Made by a program: the position numbers and the translations under genes. Positions 1 through 11,615 of a stretch of 64,000 bases of DNA are shown in pieces. The stretch is from Balaenoptera acutorostrata. Its lineage: Eukaryota > Chordata > Mammalia > Artiodactyla > Balaenopteridae. The stretch's first letter is position 1, and every line of letters begins with the position of its first letter. Where the stretch lies: assembly GCF_949987535.1 (NCBI RefSeq), contig NC_080067.1, positions 2,790,001 to 2,854,000 on the forward strand, read 5' to 3'. The notes beneath the pieces are model-generated. The model was not told the DNA's origin. It did no database searches and saw only the letters and a list, made by a program, of their open reading frames with translations.

Positions 1-780
1 AACATGTCTCTCTCTTTTATCCTAAAAATACTTCCTTTTGCCACTTCCCCCAGACTTGGAGAAGGGCCCCAAATTCTGCTCCATTAGCAGTACAGCTCTC
101 TCTCCTTTCTTTCTCACATGGCCATTCTGTAATGGGGTGGACTAGAAAAGTCACTTGACAACATGTCAGCATCCCCAGGTTCTAGATTCTTGGAGTTGTC
201 TCAGTTGTAAAACTTTGAGCGAATCACAACCTCTCTGCACACTGAAATGAAGGAATTGAATTTGTTCCATGATTTTCTAAAGCTGCCCCAAGGAGCACAT
301 CTTGACTTCTGATTTCTTCGTGATTTCCTGTGGCTTCTAGCACAATTTAGGACTCCGTTGCTGTTTAACGGCCCATAAAATGGGGTCTGATTTTTCAGGC
401 TGTCAGAGGTTACACTGCAGAGGAAATAATAGCTCTGAGCCCACGTTCGAACCTATTTATTCTTCAGAGTCCTTTCTGGAATCCAGACCAGTGGGCACGT
501 GCCATATTTTAAGATGAGTTTTCAAGGTCCCATCTCATTATCATTTTATAAAGTGTGTAGATATATCTGCTGAAATTGCCCATTGTCATTTTAAGAATCA
601 AGTGGACTCAATGTGTTAGAATATCTGGAATTAGAAAAATACACAGAGGTGCCCATAAAAAAAGTAGGGACAGAAAGCAGTGAGGCAGGAAAGTCAGGGG
701 TACATGGAGATGGGAACAAGAGATGGAGGAGGGGTTGATAAGAAGAAAGAAGGAAAGGGAGAAATAAAGAAGTAGAAAGT
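1..780. other. Unassigned non-coding DNA
   Basis: I recognise no repeat or exon here. The open frame starting at the right side of this stretch on the minus strand runs through purine-rich sequence and the following SINE, and resembles no protein family. Confidence 0.5.
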
Positions 781-791
781 AAGGAAGATGA

Positions 792-912
792 CGGATGTCC
801 CTGTGCTTCGGTGGTTAAGACTTCGCTCCCAATGCAGGTAACGTGGGTTTGATCCCTAGTCCGGGAACTAAGATGCTGCATGCCACACGGCACCAAAAAA
901 AAAAAAAAAAAA
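792..912 (+). mobile_element. CHR-1-type tRNA-derived SINE
   Basis: A short SINE with a tRNA-Glu-like head: an A-box-like 'cggtggttaag', then 'gggtttgatccctagtccggg' in the B-box position, then a 3' body ending in an A tail. The flanks carry an imperfect target-site duplication, aaggaagatga at 781-791 and aaggaagaaga at 911-921, with one mismatch. It is a dead insertion copied by L1 machinery. The family name comes from memory of the consensus. Confidence 0.85.
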
Positions 913-921
913 GGAAGAAGA

Positions 922-2222
922 AGAAGGGGAAAAAACTGGTCTGAGTACAAAAAAGGACAAAACAACTGATGAAGCCCTAATTTAGTGTAAAATAAAGAAA
1001 CCTGAGTGGTCAGCTGTCTACATCCTTCCCCCAGCACTGGTAGTGCCTTTAACCTCTGAAGAAAGTTAATCTCCTCGAAAAGAAGTCAAGCAAGAATCGA
1101 ATGGGCGGAACACATCACAGATGTGATAATAATAAGAAAGCTTTGGAAGAGGAGTGGAATGCAGAGTGGGAGTAAAGCAAAGTGAGTTCTATGTTTGATT
1201 TTGACAGAAGAATTGTTTTTGAAAAAAAAATCTGTAATTTCCTAGGCACAAAGGCCTCTTCTGACATATGAGATCATTTATCTACTATCTCTTCAGTGCT
1301 TATCTATCATCTAGCTATCCATCATCTAGTTATCTCTATGGCAACGATCACCACTGCACGGAGGTGTTTTGACACCCCAGAACCTAGCTTCCAGAGCAGG
1401 GATCTGTCACCTGAGGTGAACACATTGCAAAGGAAGTGTTCTGGGGTCCTTTCTTAAATGCACTGGCATTTCCAAGGTAGCGTTTCCGAAGAATGTATTG
1501 CTTAGCATTGTAAAGTGAGGCCCTGGCTCTTCAAAGCAATTGTTACTAAGATGTTTCCATTTATTTTAGAAAATAAATCAGGTATAGACTGCTTCTGCAG
1601 GTTTGGCTTCCTCATTTTCTCTCTCTCTCTCTTTTCTCTTTTGAATACGCATTCCTTCCTCCACTGTGCCTGCTGGCAAACTTCCAAGGATTTTTATCAA
1701 ATATTCTGGGGAGTGAATTACTCATTTTAAGTTATTTAAATGAAAGAGATGCATAATACCACTTCACATTCAAATTTCATGAAACCTTGCCCATGACCTA
1801 TTTTATCTACTTGCATCTATATGCTCTCAAACCCCAGCTCACCCTTTCTATGAGCCTCTCCCTGGAAGGGACTACACCTAAAACGGAGTCCACTGGACAC
1901 TAAACAATCAAAAAGATTTTTTTTCTGGCCACAATTCATGGTTTCAATATTATATATTCTTTCATAATTAATGTGCATTGTGAGCTATGTTATGTCTCTA
2001 AAACTACACAGCTTCTGATGCAAAAAAAATAGTTTTACTATGCGCCTTTGTTACCTTTTAACGTAATGAGTTGCATACACAATTTAGAGAAATTGAGGAC
2101 TGGGTCTAATGTCTTTGTAATGAATGCATCAGGAAGAGGGGGAAGAAAGAGGGCAAAAGGAGACAATGGGAGAGAGACCGGCTTCAAAAGCAGGTACACA
2201 GAGCAGTCTTCCGTAGCCATTC
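922..2222. other. Unassigned non-coding DNA with two simple-repeat patches
   Basis: No gene seen. A degenerate tetranucleotide stretch of tatc/atct units lies near 1275-1335, and a short (TC)n tract lies at about 1617-1635. The small overlapping open frames at 1502-1730 use the (TC)n tract and are not convincing. Confidence 0.5.
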
Positions 2223-2227
2223 ATTGG

Positions 2228-2420
2228 TTTAATTAATGTTTATTGAGCACCTACTGTGCCAGGCACTGGGCTAGAGGCCAAGGGAGAGCCAAGCCCGCAC
2301 CATCTTGCCCTTACGGGACTTAGAGAGGAAGCCATGTGAACTCAAAGAGTGAAGTTAGGACTGGGTGGTAGTGGAGGAGAGATGCATTTTGGAAAAAGAA
2401 AGCCTAGAAAAGCATTCGAA
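2228..2420 (+). repeat. Ancient mammalian interspersed repeat, L2-like
   Basis: The text 'tttattgagcacctactgtgccaggcactgggctagaggcc' followed by 'cttgcccttacgggacttagag' matches the well-known L2/MIR-age module (growing-age 'tattgagcacctac...ccaggcact' then 'tgccctcatggagctt'). Boundaries are approximate. Confidence 0.6.
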
Positions 2421-3034
2421 AGAGGTTCAAAGACAAGTTTAAAAATCTCAGGAAATGTGTGTGCATTTAATTCTGTAAACTTGGGGGAAAACTCATCCAA
2501 TTAATATATAATGAAAATATTATTTACAGTACATTTCCCTAATCACTGTTTAAACCACTGAAAGAAGCAAATGCTACTTTTTAAAAAGGAAGGTTATGGA
2601 CAAGGCTGAATTAGCTGTTTCCGTCTAGGTAAACAGATGATAAAATATTTTGATAATCACCCCTAAATACAAGGTCAACTGCAATGCATTGCCTACAGCA
2701 AAAGTGTATCACCATGTTTCCCATATTTCAAATTTATTCTCTATAGGAAACCGAACATGAGTCAAATCCCACTTGGCTTTATCTCTAAGGTTAAATGAGA
2801 AATTGTTTGCCCTGAATATTTTCATGAATGTGAATGAGAGGAGAGAATGCCCTAAGGAAGAGCATCTCTCCTCTTGCATCTTCTGCTTCTTTGGGGGGTC
2901 ACTGGCATTTGTTTCCTATTGACTAGATGATTTTCGTTCTCTCAAATATCCACAGACAAGTGCTTTGGGCCAGGTTGAAGTCAGATGTCCCAGAGTGAGT
3001 GTACCAGAGATGGGCCTCTAGTAGGGGATTGTGA
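2421..3034. other. Unassigned non-coding DNA
   Basis: AT-rich sequence in which I recognise no gene or repeat family. Confidence 0.45.
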
Positions 3035-3050
3035 GAAAGTATTGATCCCA
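3035..3050 (+). repeat. Target-site duplication, left copy
   Basis: gaaagtattgatccca here is repeated exactly at 3407-3422 and brackets the SINE at 3051-3406. The match may extend one base further on the left. Confidence 0.95.
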
Positions 3051-3406
3051 GGCTTCCCTGGTGGCACAGTGGTTAAGAATCCGCCTGCCAATGCAGGGGA
3101 CACGGGTTCGAGCCCTGGTCCGGGAAGATCCCACATGCCGCGGAGCAGCTAAGCCCATGCGCCACAACTACTGAGCCTGCATGCCTAGAGCCTGCGAGCC
3201 ACAACTACTGAGCCCATGTGCCACAACTACTGAGCCCACGCACCTAGAGTCCATGCTTCACAACAAGAGAAGCCACCACAAGGAGAAGCCCACGTACCAC
3301 AACAAAGAGTAGCCTCCACTCGCCGCAACTAGAGAAAGCCCGCACACAGCAATGAAGACCCAATGCAGCCAAAATTAAAAAATAAATTTATAAAGAAAAA
3401 AAAAAA
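3051..3406 (+). mobile_element. CHR-2-type tRNA-derived SINE, full length
   Basis: The head begins 'cttccctggtggcacagtgg' (RNA polymerase III A-box region) and carries the B box 'ggttcgagccc'. The body contains several imperfect copies of 'ccacaactactgagcc', then 'gccaccacaaggagaagccc' and 'cgcaactagagaaagccc', and ends at 'caatgcagcc' plus an A-rich tail. A perfect 16-bp target-site duplication flanks it. This long, internally duplicated form is typical of cetacean genomes and is the strongest clue to the source organism. It has no coding capacity. Confidence 0.93.
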
Positions 3407-3422
3407 GAAAGTATTGATCCCA
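3407..3422 (+). repeat. Target-site duplication, right copy
   Basis: Exact copy of the 16 bases at 3035-3050; it marks the insertion site of the SINE between them. Confidence 0.95.
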
Positions 3423-4001
3423 TTTAGTGTGGGATTCATTTTCTATCTTGGGTGTCCAATGACTCCTAAGCCTTGCACCGATGGCCACGTCTCTGGCCAT
3501 CGCCCCCTCAGCCTTTTGTGCTCTGGATGCCCTAACTCCTGCCCAGTCCCCCAGGGCACAATGTTTTCCCCCCTCTGCCTGGATCCTGCTTTCTGCTGCC
3601 CCTCCTAAAGATTTGGCCAACACCATACACTTGAGCCTGGGCAGCGACACATCAGGAGACCGGACCGGCCACCACTGAGTGGTAGAGCAAACACATAACC
3701 CCACCTTTGGACAAGATTCTCTCCATGCCTTTCACATGGTTCCTCCAACTGTCTTAACTCTGTCATGACATTGTCACCTTAGAAGTCACTGCAAAGGTGC
3801 TGCTTTCAAAACATTTGCTCTGGAGAGAATAACTACCTGGTATATCTCTACTAGCTAGGCTCTGCTCTCCATCCCCATGTCCTTGGGGTCCCTGACTCTC
3901 CCTCTCCTGCAGCTGGGCTTGGCGTCACTCCACACAGGTGCACAGCCTCTCAAACACTCAGCACACTGTGCTGAGGCTGTTGGAACCTTCCAGGAGACTG
4001 G
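3423..4001. other. Unassigned non-coding DNA, moderately GC-rich
   Basis: No repeat family recognised. The short overlapping frames on both strands at 3481-3704 show no domain and overlap the adjacent SINE tail, so I do not call a gene. Confidence 0.45.
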
Positions 4002-4180
4002 GAGTTCTCAAACTTGAGTGCACATCAAAATCACCTGGAAGATCTGTTCGGCTTCCTGGGTCTCTTCCCCATGGATTGATTCAGGATGGGGACAGGGTAG
4101 GGCACGAGCATTTGCATGTCTAACAGGTTTCCAGGTGATGCTGATGCTGCCGTTCCCGGGACCACACGTGAAAACCACTG
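4002..4180 (-). mobile_element. MER5A, hAT-Charlie non-autonomous DNA transposon
   Basis: Starts 'ggagttctcaaacttgagtg', continues with 'catcaaaatcacctgg' and 'gcatttgcatgtctaacagg', and ends 'ccaggtgatgctgatgctgcc...gaaaaccactg'. This is the MER5A consensus read in reverse, with both terminal inverted repeats visible but decayed. It has no coding capacity. Confidence 0.85.
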
Positions 4181-7100
4181 TGCTTTCTTTGTATCAACTG
4201 AGCTTGGTGTGCTCGAGCTCTCCTTTATATAACACGATACCTTTTCTTTTTTTTCCTTTTGCCTAATTGCCTACTTTTTTCAATTTATATTTTCCTTTTT
4301 CCGTTTCCTCCTCTCCTGCCTACACCTTGGGTCTTCCAGTAACCCTGCTGGGCTTGGTTTAGCTCTGCTCACAGCAAACAGGACAACAATGGTTCCCATC
4401 TCTGGCTCCATTATGTTCACCTCTAAAGTATCAGATGTAGTTGCACATTCTCCCAGGCAAACTAATCTGTGATATTTCAAGTGTATTTCATGGACCAGAA
4501 TAAACTGGCATATTTGAGCAAAGCCGTGTTCTGGCTCTATTAAAATATAAAAACTGGCATGAAAATCAGGTCTCATGTAAACAGGAGATTATTATTACTT
4601 AGAATCCTATAATGTGCCCATCATATGGATCTCTAGAGCATTTGCAAACCCATTTTTACATAATTATGTGAAGAACATGTATTTTATATGAGATGGTGAA
4701 ACTAAATACAAAATAGAGCATTTTGAAATGGCTGTAATGTTTTAAATGAAGAAATGAAACTGTTTCGAGACATATGCAGGAGAGAAAATTTACAGACAGC
4801 AGTTTTTAAGAGGCTCTATTAATTCCAAAGAAAACACAGGATGAAAATGAAATATGTAAAGAATAAAATAAGAGGTCTCCCACAAAGATCAGTCTATGTG
4901 ATTCAAGCGGCTAGGCTGCCTCCTAACCCTGTGAATTTTACAATGTGATGCTCACTCATATCAGCATTTCAAGGGCACAATACTTTCCTTATACACTGTT
5001 GTGACTGCAGTAATCTGTCCCTTCCCTCTGCTCTCTAATCTCTGGAGGCTCCCAAAGGGAGGAGGATATGGCTGGCTGGTGAATCTTGTCCCTACACCTG
5101 TGCCAACCAAGCCTGGTATTTTCTAACCAGTTGCTGGATATTGGTGGAAAAATTAAAGGTACAAATCAAATTCATCTTGTATCCATTCCATTCAGAAAGC
5201 ATGCAATTTATAATCCAGCTTTTGGAATTGCAGAGTACTTTATTCCATCCCAGAGACTCTAGTGTAATGTCCTACACAAAGATTATTTCCAACAATGCTT
5301 ACAAAGATCTAAATAAATTTTAGATCAAATGGAAAGACTCAAAAAGCATATATTCTCATTTTAAAATTTAATAGTAATATTTTGTTTTTAATTTTTTCAT
5401 GTAACATGTCTCCTTACATAAGCATAAACGTATGTGAAATTGTTTTACAAACTTTAAATTGCTATTATATTAGTTATTTTGACAATTTGCCTTTCATCCA
5501 ATTTGATCCTCAGTTGTACTGTGCACCTTCTTCCGAGTAGGTGAGCTGGAAATCCACCTATTTGCACAATCTGTTCTGGGGGGGAAAGAGAATTATATTT
5601 TCCCCATATCCTACAGGGAGTTCTTTGGGTGTGTTCTGTGACACCTCCCTTCAGCGGTGCCTTCTGCAGCCTGACTTTGGGAGAATGAGGTCAATAGCAG
5701 CTCCAGTGGGAGTTGCTCTGTTGCTTTGACATTGAGAGCTGTGGATCTGAGACCAGGTGGAGAAAATGCAGTGAAGCTTCCCAAAGTTTGTAGGTGGCTG
5801 ATGACATGGGCCAAGTGGTACCCAAGGCTGGGAAGGTCCCAATCCTTTTGCAGGACCAGGGTGTATCTCTTGACCTTGTTCTACAAACTGAGGACAACTA
5901 AGAGTGTTTTCCAACTGGGAACAGGTAAAGGAGGTGATCATAGGGGTTATATGGATGGAACGTGAAACAGCACTGAGTCACAGCACGAGAGTACTTTTTC
6001 CTCTTAAATTTCTTTCAGCCTTCATTAAGCAAATAGAAAAGAAGCCCTAGAGGTTTCCTAGCCTAAGATAAAGGGACCCAATGGAAAGGATGGGAATAAA
6101 CAAACATCTTTTCAGCTGCTTCTCATCTACACTCCCTGTGGTTGACTTTCCACATCCTGCTGATGAAGAATGCAATGGTCCCACCTAAAGACAGAGGAGC
6201 TAGGATTTGAACCCAGAATTCTGGTGTTATCTGCATTTATTTCTCCATCTCCCTCTGATTCCCCTTCTGCCCGGACTTTCCATCACTGTAGACAGAGGTG
6301 TCTGCTTCTATAACTGGTGCTACTCCAATGGGTACATGGAGATTTAAGTCCTGGGGATGCCAATGCTTCCTTCTCAAAGACCTTTTCAATCATCTCTAAT
6401 AATCTGAGCACAATTCCTCAGGCCAGCTGGCCCTAGAGATGAGCATTGAGTCATGATCTAAAAGAGGCACAGGGTCTGATTTGGACTATGGGAAATGCAT
6501 CTACAAGGGGGTACTCGTCATTCTACATGGAGTAGGTTTGCAGTCCGGTGGCTGGAGACCAGCATGTAAAGATATTGCAGTGGCCAAATGTGCCAAGGGA
6601 ATGTCTTTTCACTTCTTGGCAAAAGAGGGTCACCAAGAATAAGCTTCTGGAAATATACAGGTTCAAAGAAGCCACATTTCTTCGGTGCAATAGGAATTGA
6701 GTACATAAGACACCCATAGAAAATCACATGGGGTAGGAAATCTTCTTCAGGAACTGTTGCTTATGTCAAGACTAAACAGTTGGGCCCCAGGAGATGCTAG
6801 TCAACCATCCCCCCAAACTTCCACTACCACCACTTATGTTTCACGGATATAAGCATGCGTGCACGCGCGCACACACACACAGTACCCTGATCTAGTTTCA
6901 GTTTTATCCCTGGGGATCATTCTACTCTGCTTATTCAGAAAATGGATCCATCTGTAGGTGCAAAATGCAGCTTTCAGGGAAATGGCACTTCAATATATTC
7001 TGACACAATGGTCCATCAGCAGTCCTTATCATCAGACAAATAAAGACCGTGAAGAGCCATGCAGACCTGTTGACATCTGCTCAAACCCTGTACCCGCATT

Positions 7101-7929
7101 TCCTTGTCTCTCCTAGCATTAACTCAAGCTAGAATTCATTTAGGTAATTCCTTAAGCTCAGAATGCTTAGCATGTCACATTTCCACCAAGCCTCATTTAT
7201 ATAATTAGTGCTAACATATGGCCCACAATCAACATCGGAGGTTTGGAATCATTTTTAGCATGCCGTTAGACCTGAAGGGGTATGGATTCAATATGGAGGG
7301 AAGGGAATTAGGCATGCAAATTCCATTTGCGATAACAAGAGCGTAGCAATGGAAATGTACCCCCAAAAGGTTCGGCTGCTAATCACATAGCAAGCAGAAA
7401 GAATTACATTCTTAATAACCTTCACCAAGTGCAATAAAAGGAAATAGAAGTTTGTTTTATGGGATGCTTTTGGTTACTACTGCTCTCCCTAAACTCAGAA
7501 GTATTTTACAAACCAGTGCTACCAACTCAGATCACCTCAACAGAATTCTCCCGCGCAGAGTCAGCTTACAGTATCTGAATCAAGACATCCTCTTGGCATC
7601 ATTCACTAAGAGTTCATAGCCAACACTGTATGACCTACAGCAATCACTCTTTCCCTGGATTGCACTCAATGGTCTTGCTATTCACGTTTCATTGAATTCT
7701 CGTTCCAAAACTTGGTAGCCCAAGTCTACTCTTATTCCTTTAATTTTTTTAGTAGTTAAAAAGCTCTGAGATGATGGCGGATACAAGAAAAAGTATGGCT
7801 AATTGATGTAGCCAGGCTCTAGAGGCTTCATAAATCAAAAATTGAATCCATAAGTTAACGGAGAAAGAATTTCCCTAAACCAACACACCTCATTTTTTCT
7901 CATAAATCAATACCACTATGCTCTTGATA
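4181..7929. other. Unassigned non-coding DNA
   Basis: A long stretch without a recognisable gene or clear transposon. A (CA/CG)n patch is listed separately. 'gaggagctaggatttgaacccagaattctgg' near 6197-6227 resembles the 3' part of a MIR but is too short to call. The opposed short frames at 5541-5965 have no visible domain. Confidence 0.45.
6855..6883 (+). repeat. Alternating purine-pyrimidine microsatellite
   Basis: gcatgcgtgcacgcgcgca followed by (ca)n. The run alternates purine and pyrimidine with a CG-rich core, a composition that favours Z-DNA. Confidence 0.8.
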
Positions 7930-8080
7930 ATAATACTCACCTACCCATGCCAGGCAATATAGTGCAACAAATGTAATACCACTTGATCCTCACAAAACCC
8001 CTCAAGTTGAAATGATCTTGATTTCACAGATGGGTAAGCTGAGGTCGCCTGATCTCAGGTCCCTCAAATCGTAATGGCAG
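7930..8080 (+). repeat. MIR SINE fragment
   Basis: 'catgccaggcaatatagtg...cttgatcctcacaaaacccctcaag...tttcacagatgggtaagctgagg' follows the MIR order of age-typical motifs. Decayed, edges approximate. Confidence 0.7.
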
Positions 8081-8477
8081 AGAAATACACAGCTTGTGTT
8101 TTTAATGACTATGCTATTCTGCTACCAAGTTCTTAATTCCTTGTATACCTTTGAATTCTCTATCTTTCAGCCTCCATGGTTAACTAGCCATCAAGTCTTG
8201 TTGACTCTTAACACCAGAATTACTCAGATCTGTCTGTTCATCCCAAGTTACCTCATTAGATTAGGGCCTCATTATCTTAAATACAAATTAGAGTAAATAA
8301 ACACTAAGATCCATTTCAAATTTAAGGTTTGATGCATCTATTTGTTGCTTTCTAGATGGTATCTTCCCAACACTTGATAAAGAGAGCTACAGAACTGTGT
8401 GGTTTATTATTATTTCTCAGCACCTCATGCAATAGTGGCCCCCAGGAGGTGTTAAAATGGATGAATATCTAGATGAA

Positions 8478-8615
8478 CCAGGAATTATGAAACCTGGGTT
8501 CAATCTCATTTTTACCACAAAACAGCTGTGTGAGCTTGAATAAATCACTTAACGCTTCCAAACTTAAATGAAAACATCTGTAAAATGAGGCTATAGGACC
8601 AAAACAATCTAAGAA
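8478..8615 (+). repeat. MIR SINE fragment
   Basis: 'cctgggttcaatctc...cagctgtgtgagcttgaataaatcacttaac...gtaaaatgaggctatagga' is the MIR core module (loss of 'gtgtgaccttgggcaagtcacttaac'). Confidence 0.75.
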
Positions 8616-9307
8616 AGCTTCCACATCAATACGACCGAGTCATTCCTGTAGTACAGAATCTCTGTCTTCCCTTTGGGAAAAAAATTTATAACCTTCAGCC
8701 TGGGATCCTGATTAGCCACACTTTCTTCCCATGGGAATGTTTGATGATACACAAAGAACCACAAATGCAAAACCTGGAATTACCCCAAAGGTTTGGGTCT
8801 CCCAACCCTGTAAACTGGGCAGTTACTTTAGGTAAATGTCAGTCTTAGCTTTGAAAGGAGTTGGAAGCTAGATTCAAGATTTTCACATGCTGGTCTAGGA
8901 ATGAAGTATTTGATGGTCCACGGGAAAATGAGGCAAAGATAAAAACAATATAGTAAAATTTCCATCAGGCCATATTTATTCAGTGTAAAGGAACTTCTTT
9001 TGTTCTATGATTCTTCATTTTTGCATTAAAATCATTGAGGAAATAATGAGGTTTTTTGAAAATATCCTTTGACATAATAAACAATTTGGCAATCCAAAGT
9101 TAGCCCAATATCTCCAGGAATGCCCAGGAAGGCTCCACTTCCCCTAATAATCACTTATTCTTGTTTTGTTTATGATGACTTCCCCATATAGGGTATCATA
9201 TGGGATACTGTATGCTTCACCTATGACTATTCTTTTCTCTCTTCCAGGGTCTATTAGCTCAGAAGTGAAACCCCTTTAAATTCATCTCCATTCTAAAGTA
9301 TCAGCAA

Positions 9308-9379
<72 letters not shown>

Positions 9380-9584
9380 TTTTTTAAACAAGGTGTTAGT
9401 AAAAGAAGGGAATTCCATTACAGCATGGGATGATAAGCAACTTAAAATTTAATGTTGCCTGGCTTTGTTCTTAAAAGTCCTTTGGGCAACTCCATCTCAG
9501 ATAATTCTTCACTGTCCTTCTTCTCTACCTGGTTCTCAGTCCTCATTTTCTCTCTAAATTCCTACATTTCTCACAAAGAACATA
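8616..9584. other. Unassigned non-coding DNA
   Basis: AT-rich, contains the (TA)n tract listed separately. No gene or other repeat recognised. Confidence 0.45.
9311..9378. repeat. (TA)n microsatellite
   Basis: Near-pure alternating TA with one TATG interruption at about 9360, followed by a T run. It is self-complementary and so can fold back on either strand. Length is likely polymorphic between individuals. Confidence 0.95.
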
Positions 9585-9705
9585 TCAGATGAGGAAACTT
9601 AAATGCTCCAAGAGGTTGACTAACTTGCTAGAGTTGACAAAAGTCAGTAAGGGACAGAATCAGACCCAAAGCCAGAGCCTCGTAACTGCATAGCCCATGC
9701 TGTCC
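9585..9705 (+). repeat. MIR SINE fragment
   Basis: 'cagatgaggaaacttaaatgctccaagaggttgactaacttgc...agtaagggacagaatcagacccaaagccag' matches the 3' half of MIR. Confidence 0.75.
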
Positions 9706-11024
9706 CTGGGCCCTATCACTGTTGAGTGGCAGAATGAAATCCTGGGTCCGTGCCTTTCCCCCAGTATGTGGTAAGTTAGACTGGCTGCTTATACTGGGAA
9801 CGCACATAGGCAGGAACTCAGTTGGGTCCAGCTAGAGGAGGGTGCCCTGCAGGGTACTGCCATAGAGAAGCAAGACAAGGAAAAAAAAGACAGGAAAGGA
9901 ATTAGATGGAAAAGAAATCTGAGTTGTTACTTAGCCAGGCAGTTCACTTGAATGATTATTTTGAAAACTAAAATGATATAAAACCCTTCTGATCCTCTTA
10001 TCCCATTGTAAAATATAACAGAAAATGGGATTAATTGAGATCTTTAAACAAAAGACATAGCTCCTCCTTTTCCACACTGCATCTCCTCTCCACACTGTCA
10101 ACATCACAGACCTGGATCTTAGTCCTGAGAGTTTTTTGAGCCAGTGTAGCCATTCCCACCCACAGATCTGCTCCCATTATTTCCACGGCTGAACATAAGG
10201 GACTATTTGGTATGAAACTGTCAAATGAAACTCCTTTGTACTCTGAAAACATGAACCCACACGCTACAGCTTTGACTGCAGACACAGACCACTGCCACCA
10301 TTTAAGAGGAGACGTGTCTGTCTACATTATTGCCAATGATGACTTTTCTTTTCTCCCGAAGTCAGCCAGAGAGTGTTTCAGAGCTCACTTTAACTCTTAC
10401 ACTGCCATCCCCAAAGTTCATTTACATAATAAAGTTAAAGTGTGCTTAAATGAGTGAGAAAAAATGTTTTGATGAGAATCATAAAATTTATCTAAAACGA
10501 GTGCCATTTGCTTATAAGGAAAAGCATGGCACAAACTGTTACTGGTGGGTATAGATTGCACTGTGTTTAACATTCCTCCGCACATGTGTGCATGTATGTT
10601 AGTATCATACTCAAACCACATGTGCTCATGTATGATTACATAAAGGCATTTGTGTGATAATGTGTTAACAAATTAACTTCCAGGATTAGAAGAATGGGAA
10701 CCCAGAGTTAACTTTGTTGGTTGTGCAAATAGGCTCATCAGCTATGATGGTTTCCATGGAAGAATTTAAATTCTATAAATCATTATCAGAACAGTTAATC
10801 TGAAACCAAAAATTTGGTGCTGCATATAGGCTTGAAAACCAGAAACAGTGTTCATCAAAATTGGACCCTAATGAAACTCTTTTTGATTAGAATATTTAGG
10901 AAGAATTTACCTTTTCTCTAACCTGATAAATATTTCCTATGGCAGAAGAAAAAAAAGCCTGGCTTTATTGTAATTTAAAAGGACGATTTAAGGCAGTTTG
11001 CATTTTTCACTCCTGTAAAACTAT
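9706..11024. other. Unassigned non-coding DNA
   Basis: No repeat or exon recognised. Opposed frames at 10031-10621 (84, 81 and 67 codons) overlap each other and show no domain. Confidence 0.45.
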
Positions 11025-11615
11025 AGAACGGTTTGGCAGTTTTTCAAAAAGTTAAACATAAAATTAACATATGATCCAGCAATTCCATTTCGAGGTATAT
11101 ACTCAAAAGGATTGAAAGCAGGGACTCAGACACTTGTACACTGGTGGTCACTGCAGCATTATTTACAGTAGCCAAATGTCCATCAACAGATAAATGGATA
11201 AACAAAATGTGACAGATACACACAATGGAACATTATGCAGCCTTAAAAAGGAATGTAATTCTGATACATAGTACAACATGAGTGAGCCTTGAAAACATTA
11301 TGCTTAGTGTAACAAGCAGACACAGAAGGAAAAATATTGTGTGATTCCACTTGTATGCAGTACCCAGAACAGGCAAACTCAAAGAGAAAGAAAAGTAGAA
11401 TGTAGGTTACCTGGGGCTGGGGAAAGATGAATGGGGAATTATTATATAATTGGCACAGAATTTGTTTGGGATGATAGAAAAGTTCTGGAAATGGACAGGG
11501 GTGATGGTTGCACAATATTGTGAATACACTTTGTATTATCAGTTGTACATCTAAAAATGGTAAAAATGGTAAATTTTATGTTATGTGTATTTTATCACAA
11601 TAAATATATATATTA
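11025..11615 (+). mobile_element. Ancient L1 (L1M-type) 3' end
   Basis: A decayed L1 3' end. The ORF2 tail module is visible as 'tatgatccagcaattccatttcgaggtatatactcaaaagg', 'catcaacagataaatgg' and 'acaatggaacattatgcagcc'. The old-type 3' UTR follows ('ggttacctggggctgggg', 'ggtgatggttgcacaat') and ends in 'tatcacaataaatatata'. It is 5' truncated and heavily mutated. No functional frame survives. Confidence 0.88.

Noticed and set aside
591..1037. 148-codon minus-strand frame
   Set aside because: It runs through purine-rich sequence and the antisense of the SINE at 792-912; composition is low-complexity and no domain is visible.
3051..3125. tRNA gene
   Set aside because: The A and B boxes belong to the SINE head. 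There is no cloverleaf or anticodon arm I can support as a working tRNA, and the sequence continues into the SINE body.
3134..3250. CRISPR-like short repeats
   Set aside because: The recurring 'ccacaactactgagcc' units are the internal duplications of a mammalian SINE, not spaced repeats with unique spacers.
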